A stretch of DNA of 64,000 nucleotides from Rubrivivax sp. (GTDB lineage Bacteria; Pseudomonadota; Gammaproteobacteria; Burkholderiales; Burkholderiaceae_C). Below are positions 59,439 to 64,000 of this stretch, piece by piece; position 1 is the stretch's first letter, and every line of letters starts with the position of its first letter. The position numbers and the translations under genes were made by a program. The stretch lies in contig JAHBZS010000001.1 of assembly GCA_019635285.1 (NCBI GenBank), positions 62,001 through 126,000 on the forward strand. Reading direction: 5' to 3'. The notes under the pieces were generated by a model, which was not told where the DNA came from, ran no database searches, and saw nothing but the letters and a program-made list of their open reading frames with translations.

Positions 59439-60341
59439 ATGCCGCCTCGCCTGACGTCCCAGGACTTCGACCCCGACCTGCTGGTGCTCTTCGACGCCTA
59501 CGTGCATGGCGACCTGGACCGCCGCGGCTTCCTTCAGCAGGCGCAGCGCTTCGCCAAGGCGGGCGCCACCGCGGCCGGGCTGCTGGCCGCGCTGAGCCCC
59601 AATTTCGCCTTCGGCCGGCAGGTCAGCCCCGACGATGCACGGCTGAAGACCGAGTGGGTCGACATCCCGTCGCCGGCCGGCTACGGCCGCATCCGCGGCT
59701 ACCTGGTCCGGCCCGCATCGGCCGGCACCGCGCGGCTGCCGGCGGTGCTGGTGGTGCACGAGAACCGCGGGCTGAATCCGCACATCGAAGACATCGCGCG
59801 GCGCCTGGCGCTGGACGGCTTCATGGCGCTGGCGCCCGACGCGCTGACGCCGCTGGGCGGCTACCCCGGCGACGAGGACAAGGCGCGGGCCGCCTTCGCC
59901 AAGCTCGACGCAGCCAAGACGCAGCAGGACTTTCTGGCCGCGGCCGCCTGGCTGCGCGCACGCGCCGACGGCAACGGCAAGCTCGGCGTCGTCGGCTTCT
60001 GCTGGGGCGGCAGCGTGGCCCACGCGCTGGCCACCAAACTGCCGGACCTGAATGCCGCCGTGCCCTTCTACGGCATGAGCCCGGCGCCGGAACTGGCGTC
60101 ACAGGTCAAGGCGCCGCTGCTGGTGCATCTGGCCGGCGTCGACGAACGCATCAACGCCACCTGGCCGGCGTACGAGGCGGCGCTGAAGGCGGCCCACGTG
60201 CGCTACGAGGTCTACCAGTACGCGGGCACGCAGCACGGCTTCAACAACGACACCACGCCGCGCTACGACGCCGCGGCCGCCACGCAGGCGTGGGAGCGCA
60301 CGGTGGCCTTCTTCAAGCGCCACCTGGCTACGGACAGCTGA
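59439..60341 (+). CDS. Dienelactone hydrolase-family protein with Tat-like N-terminus (YghX-like)
   Basis: A 300-residue alpha/beta hydrolase of the dienelactone hydrolase family. The triad is Cys in GVVGFCWGGSVA, Asp in LAGVDERINAT and His in GTQHGFNNDT. The N-terminus has DRRGFLQQAQRFAKAGATAA, a twin-arginine-like motif starting near residue 30, as in YghX proteins; a Tat route is possible but the motif is not at the extreme end. Substrate unknown. AGGAG precedes the ATG. Confidence 0.85.
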   Translation: MPPRLTSQDFDPDLLVLFDAYVHGDLDRRGFLQQAQRFAKAGATAAGLLAALSPNFAFGRQVSPDDARLKTEWVDIPSPAGYGRIRGYLVRPASAGTARLPAVLVVHENRGLNPHIEDIARRLALDGFMALAPDALTPLGGYPGDEDKARAAFAKLDAAKTQQDFLAAAAWLRARADGNGKLGVVGFCWGGSVAHALATKLPDLNAAVPFYGMSPAPELASQVKAPLLVHLAGVDERINATWPAYEAALKAAHVRYEVYQYAGTQHGFNNDTTPRYDAAAATQAWERTVAFFKRHLATDS

Positions 60342-60528
60342 GCGCCGCTGCCCTGGGGCACGGCCGGCGGGTCGAGCCGCGTGCGCATCGGGCGAACGCC
60401 GATGACCTTGCCCTTCAAGCAGGTGATTCCTGCGTGCCTGTGCTCAGCTCGGACATGGAACACAGGCGCACGCAGCGTCGCCTCCGTACGCACTGCATCC
60501 TGACCATGCATCGCTGGCTGCGGCTCGT

Positions 60529-61311
60529 TCACCACAACCCCCGCAACCACGCGATCAACTCGGGCCCGATGACCTTGACCACGCTCTGGTGATTGGCCGT
60601 CACCGACCGGTAGGCGCTCTGGTCGTTCGGCGGCGCCCTGCGCAGGATCGTCGCCTCGGCCACGCCGGCCATTTCGTCGGCGGTGCCCACGGCCATGAAG
60701 ATCGGCACGCCGGCAGGCACCTTGGCGGCCGTCAGCTGCATGTTGCCCAGCCCGTCGGGGTCGAAGTACGACAGGTAGATGTCGGCCGTGGTGCGCACCG
60801 TGCGGGCCTTGCCCTGGTTGCGGTCGTCGAACCAGGCCTTGTCGGTACCGTGGCCGGCGGACTGCATGGCGCGCGCCTGGTCCACGCTGCCTGCCACCGC
60901 CTGGCGGAACGCATCGCGCTCCGGCGTGTGGCCGGGCGACAGCACGGCGATGGCGTCCACCGCGCGGCCGCTGGCCGCATAGGCCAGCGCGCCGTTGCCG
61001 CCGAAGCTCTGCCCGACGATGACGATGCGCGTGGCGCCCTGGTCGCGCAGCGACTGCGCCGCGGCTTCGATCTCGGCCAGCGCCTGCGGGTACGCGGCGT
61101 CGTAGTCGCGCAGGCCGGACCAGGGCATGTCCGGCGTCGCCACCCTGTAGCCGGCGCCTTGCAGCTGGCGCGCCAGCGGCTGCACGCGCGTGGGGGGCTT
61201 GTCCCGCTTGCCGTGCAGCAGCACGATGCCGGTGTCGGCTTCGGCGGCGTGCGCCGGGCCCACCGCCAGGTGCAGCAGCGCGACGACGATGAGCAGCAGG
61301 CTGCGAAGCAT
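60529..61311 (-). CDS. Secreted alpha/beta hydrolase
   Basis: A 260-residue protein with a signal peptide (residues 1-22, ending GPAHA) and an alpha/beta-hydrolase core. It has GIVLLHGKRDKPPTRVQPLA at the oxyanion side, the nucleophile elbow VGQSFGGNGA (Ser) and a likely His in SVTANHQSVVKV. The substrate is not recognisable. It stands alone; the 187 bases between it and the preceding gene (60342-60528) show no feature. Confidence 0.75.
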   Translation of the reverse strand: MLRSLLLIVVALLHLAVGPAHAAEADTGIVLLHGKRDKPPTRVQPLARQLQGAGYRVATPDMPWSGLRDYDAAYPQALAEIEAAAQSLRDQGATRIVIVGQSFGGNGALAYAASGRAVDAIAVLSPGHTPERDAFRQAVAGSVDQARAMQSAGHGTDKAWFDDRNQGKARTVRTTADIYLSYFDPDGLGNMQLTAAKVPAGVPIFMAVGTADEMAGVAEATILRRAPPNDQSAYRSVTANHQSVVKVIGPELIAWLRGLW

Positions 61312-61408
61312 GGGCGCTTTATAGCCGGGGCGGCTGCTTGCCAGCGCCGGCGATACGGGTGCAGCGGCGCCGCACGGATCGCCGCCGCGATGCGACTAGC
61401 ATGGCGGC

Positions 61409-62062
61409 ATGTCCAAGCTCAAAGTACTGGCCTTCGCGGTCTCGCTCGACGGCTTCGGCGCCGGCCCCGACCAGAGCCTGCAGAACCCGATGGGGGTCGG
61501 CGGCATGGGGCTGCACCCGTGGATGCTGCATACGCGCACCTTCGCGGCGATGCATGGCGGGCAGGGCGGCGACACCGGCATCGACGACGACTGGGCGCGC
61601 CGCAGCTTCGAGAACATCGGCGCCTGGATCCTGGGCCGCAACATGTTCGGCCCGGTGCGCGGCCCCTGGCCCGACGACGACTGGAAGGGCTGGTGGGGCG
61701 ACGAGCCGCCGTACCGCGTGCCGGTGTTCGTGCTGACGCACCATGCGCGGCCATCGCTGGAGATGAAGGGGGGCACGGTGTTCCATTTCGTCACCGGCGG
61801 CATGCACGAGGCGCTGCAGCGTGCGCGCGAGGCGGCCGCGGGCCGTGACGTGCGCGTGGGCGGCGGCGTGGCCACGGTGCGCCAGTACCTGCAGGCCGGG
61901 CTGGTGGACAGCCTGCATCTGGTGCAGTCGCCGGTGCTGCTGGGCCGCGGCGAGGCGCTGTTCAGCGGCATCGATCTCGGCGCACTGGGCTACCGCTGCA
62001 CCGAACACCAGGCCTCGGCATGGGCGCAGCACGTGGTGCTGCAAAAGGAGACCCGCACATGA
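61409..62062 (+). CDS. RibD C-terminal-domain (dihydrofolate reductase-like) protein
   Basis: A 217-residue protein with the DHFR/RibD reductase fold. It has LKVLAFAVSLDGFGAG, GAWILGRNMFGPVRGPW, FHFVTGGMHEALQRARE and VRVGGGVATVRQYLQAGLVD, the NADPH-binding GGG region. Members reduce small carbonyl or pteridine-like substrates; the physiological role is unknown. Its stop overlaps the next gene as ATGA, so the two are translationally coupled. Confidence 0.85.
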   Translation: MSKLKVLAFAVSLDGFGAGPDQSLQNPMGVGGMGLHPWMLHTRTFAAMHGGQGGDTGIDDDWARRSFENIGAWILGRNMFGPVRGPWPDDDWKGWWGDEPPYRVPVFVLTHHARPSLEMKGGTVFHFVTGGMHEALQRAREAAAGRDVRVGGGVATVRQYLQAGLVDSLHLVQSPVLLGRGEALFSGIDLGALGYRCTEHQASAWAQHVVLQKETRT

Positions 62063-62976
62063 AGACTGCCTTCGACACCCCGCTGGCGCTGTGCGGCCCG
62101 CTGCGCCAGCCGAAGCAGATGCTGGCCGAGCAGGCCTACGGCGGCCATACCTCGATCCACGACGACGCCATGGCCGAGAAGCTGGGCTTTCGTGCCGGGC
62201 CGATCGAAGGGCCCACGCACTTCAGCCAGTTCGTGCCGCTGCTGGCGCAGGTGTGGGGCCGCGACTGGTTCGAGCGCGGCTGCCTGTCGGCGCACTACCA
62301 GAACATGGTGGTCGAAGGCGAGTCGGTGCGTGCCTTCGTCGAGTTGCCCGCGCCCGGCGCGACACGTTGCCGTGCGTGGGCCGAGAAGGCCGACGGCACG
62401 CCGGTGCTGGACGCCAGCGCCACGCTGGGGCCCGGCCCGACGCTGCTGGAGGAGCGACTGGCGCAGTTGCGCCCGCCGCAGCGTCTGCTGATCCTGGCCG
62501 ACCTGCGGGTGGGCCAGCGCGGCCTGGCCGACGAGCGCGTGCGCATGCAGGCCGACCAGCACATGGGCGCGCTGTATCCGTTCTCGCTGCAGCAGAAGCT
62601 GGCCAAGATCACCGAGCCCTCGCCCTGGTACGACGATGCGTCGGCCAGCCCCTGGGGCCGCCCGATCATCCCGCTGGAGATGGTCAGCGTGCTCGCCGAG
62701 TACAGCAACGCGCAGGCGGGCTTCGCGGTCAAGGGCCCGGTGGTGGGGCTGTTCGCCGACCAGCAGATCCGCATGGTCGACGGGCCGCTGTTCGTCGGCG
62801 AGGACTACCTGATCCGCCGCGAGATCGTGGCGCTGTCGGAAAGCAAGCGCACCGAGTCGTACTGGGTGCACACGCGCATCTTCGACGTCGCGGGCCGCGT
62901 GCTCAAGGCCGAGGTGCTGCTGAACCACGCGACGCTGAAACATTCCTACGCCGGCTACGCGGCGCCGAAGGGCTGA
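62059..62976 (+). CDS. Predicted MaoC-like (hot-dog fold) protein
   Basis: A 305-residue protein. The segment ACGYGG-like region and LGFRAGPIEGPTHFSQFVPLL resemble the hydratase/hot-dog motif of MaoC-type domains (a Gly-rich turn followed by a helix), and a second half (GPLFVGEDYLIRREIVALSESK) could be a second hot-dog. Family assignment is tentative; I recognise no catalytic Asp-His pair with certainty. It is coupled to the RibD-like gene, which suggests they act on the same compound. Confidence 0.6.
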   Translation: MKTAFDTPLALCGPLRQPKQMLAEQAYGGHTSIHDDAMAEKLGFRAGPIEGPTHFSQFVPLLAQVWGRDWFERGCLSAHYQNMVVEGESVRAFVELPAPGATRCRAWAEKADGTPVLDASATLGPGPTLLEERLAQLRPPQRLLILADLRVGQRGLADERVRMQADQHMGALYPFSLQQKLAKITEPSPWYDDASASPWGRPIIPLEMVSVLAEYSNAQAGFAVKGPVVGLFADQQIRMVDGPLFVGEDYLIRREIVALSESKRTESYWVHTRIFDVAGRVLKAEVLLNHATLKHSYAGYAAPKG

Positions 62977-63081
62977 GCGCCGGCCCGGGCGGCCACCGGA
63001 TCGTCGCCTCTGTCGCCGCGGTCGCTGCCGCGGCCAAAGAAGTAGGCCGCGACCAAGAGGCCGCGCATCGGGGTCCCCCCT

Positions 63082-64000
63082 TCACGCTCCCAGGAGTTCG
63101 CCGATCGGCTTCAGGCCGTCCACGTGGTCGCACACCACCTTGAAAGCCATCAGCAGCGGCGCGCCCAGCAGCAGGCCCCACAGCCCCCACAGCCAGCCGA
63201 AGGCCAGCACGCCGACGAAGATCAGCACCGGGTTCATGCACGCGGCGCGCCCGGTCAGCCAAGGCGTCAGCAGGTTGCCTTCGAGGGTGTTGATGAGCAG
63301 CGACGCGCCGCCGATGGCCAGCGCCATGCCGGGTGTGCCGAACTGCAGAAAGGCCACCAGCGACAGCGCACCCGCGGTGAAGAGGGCGCCGACGTAGGGC
63401 ACCAGGTTCAGCACCGCCGCGACCACGCCCCACACCGCCGCCCGCTCCAGGCCGAAGGCCAGCAGCGTGAGCCAGGTGGCGACGCCGACCAGCGCGCTGG
63501 TGCCGATCTGCACCAGCAGGTAGCGCCGGATCTGCGCGTCGATCTCGTCGAGCATCTGCACGGTGATGCGCTTGTGGCGCAGCCTGGGGCCGACGACCCT
63601 GACCAGCTTGCGCCGGAAGCCGTCGCCGGCCGTCACCAGGAAGAAGGTGATGAACAGCACCACCAGCATCTGGCCGAGGAAGCCGGCCAGCCCGAGCGTG
63701 CCGCTCCACAGGTAGTCGCGCACGTTGAAGCGCGGCGGTTCGACCTGCACGCGGGTCACGCCCTTGTCGGAGCGCGCAGGCGGCGTGGCGCTGACCGCCG
63801 CGGCCTGCTCGATCTTCTCCGCGGCGCGTTGCGCCTTGGCAATCGGGCTCTGCGCCTCGCTCGACGTGGAGCGCAATGCGCCGCGCAGCTTCTTGGCCGC
63901 CTCGGGCAGCGATTCGATCATCGCCGTGGCGTCGTCGGCCAGCGCATAGACCATCGATGCGGCGCCGCCGGTCAGCGCCAGCAGCACGGCGGCGGCCGCG
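63082..64000 (-). CDS. AI-2E (PerM) family membrane protein, start beyond window
   Basis: At least 306 residues; the gene continues past 64000 and its start is missing. Several long hydrophobic helices are seen (e.g. YLWSGTLGLAGFLGQMLVVL and PVLIFVGVLAFGWLWGLWG), with NLVPYVGALFTAGALSL and NPVLIFVGVLAFGWL-type motifs of the AI-2E/PerM family. A polar segment of about 60 residues (AKKLRGALRSTSSEAQSPIA) lies before the third helix. Members export small molecules such as AI-2 or act in sodium/proton transport. The 105-base gap before it shows nothing. Confidence 0.88.
   Translation of the reverse strand, partial: AAAAVLLALTGGAASMVYALADDATAMIESLPEAAKKLRGALRSTSSEAQSPIAKAQRAAEKIEQAAAVSATPPARSDKGVTRVQVEPPRFNVRDYLWSGTLGLAGFLGQMLVVLFITFFLVTAGDGFRRKLVRVVGPRLRHKRITVQMLDEIDAQIRRYLLVQIGTSALVGVATWLTLLAFGLERAAVWGVVAAVLNLVPYVGALFTAGALSLVAFLQFGTPGMALAIGGASLLINTLEGNLLTPWLTGRAACMNPVLIFVGVLAFGWLWGLWGLLLGAPLLMAFKVVCDHVDGLKPIGELLGA

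Overview
The window is a GC-rich, densely packed chromosomal segment from a betaproteobacterium, most likely order Burkholderiales (Rubrivivax/Leptothrix/Methylibium-like). The evidence is an rpsF-priB-rpsR-rplI-dnaB block with a betaproteobacterial PriB, several Bug-family periplasmic receptors, a TctCBA transporter with TctDE, a RisA/RisS-like (OmpR/EnvZ) pair, argA beside yggX, and a BpH3-type H-NS protein. The genus cannot be fixed from the sequence alone. I saw no insertion sequence, prophage, integrase, CRISPR array or rRNA gene.

Layout. 1-3.2 kb: tail of a DUF4212 gene, then ribosomal and replication genes ending in dnaB. 3.2-8.6 kb: a radical SAM gene with a LexA box at its start codon, then the heat-shock block hslR-grpE-dnaK-dnaJ (minus strand) with a sigma-32 promoter before grpE. 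8.6-13.8 kb: the two-component pair tctDE divergent from the tripartite tricarboxylate transporter tctCBA. 13.8-16.2 kb: ferrochelatase overlapping a single-domain receiver gene and an adenylyl cyclase-FHA gene. 16.3-24.6 kb: rpoD, dnaG, a MASE1-PAS-GGDEF-EAL protein, an H-NS-like protein and YggX. 24.6-37.9 kb: argA, hrpA, a TrpB2-type PLP enzyme, a cytochrome c, serB-mfd and ispD-ispF. 38-44.3 kb: RisS/RisA-like pair, a SIMPL-domain protein, a hydrolase overlapping relA, and tRNA-Val(GAC).

44.4-56.4 kb is an accessory catabolic region starting directly after tRNA-Val. It has three Bug receptors, an enolase-superfamily enzyme overlapping a TauD/TfdA dioxygenase, two LysR regulators each divergent from a catabolic operon, an OtnK/OtnC pair for four-carbon acid sugars, a binding protein without a signal peptide, an RraA-type aldolase and a D-2-hydroxyacid dehydrogenase. 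Together these look like uptake and breakdown routes for small (hydroxy)carboxylates; the substrates cannot be read from the sequence. This is the least explained part of the window.

56.4-64 kb: a 55-residue zinc-ribbon protein, glutathione-dependent formaldehyde dehydrogenase, an OmpA-type lipoprotein, a GST, two hydrolases, a RibD-like reductase overlapping a predicted hot-dog-fold protein, and the start-truncated gene of an AI-2E family membrane protein. Coupled genes are often joined by 4-base ATGA/GTGA/TTGA/CTGA overlaps, which helped fix many starts.
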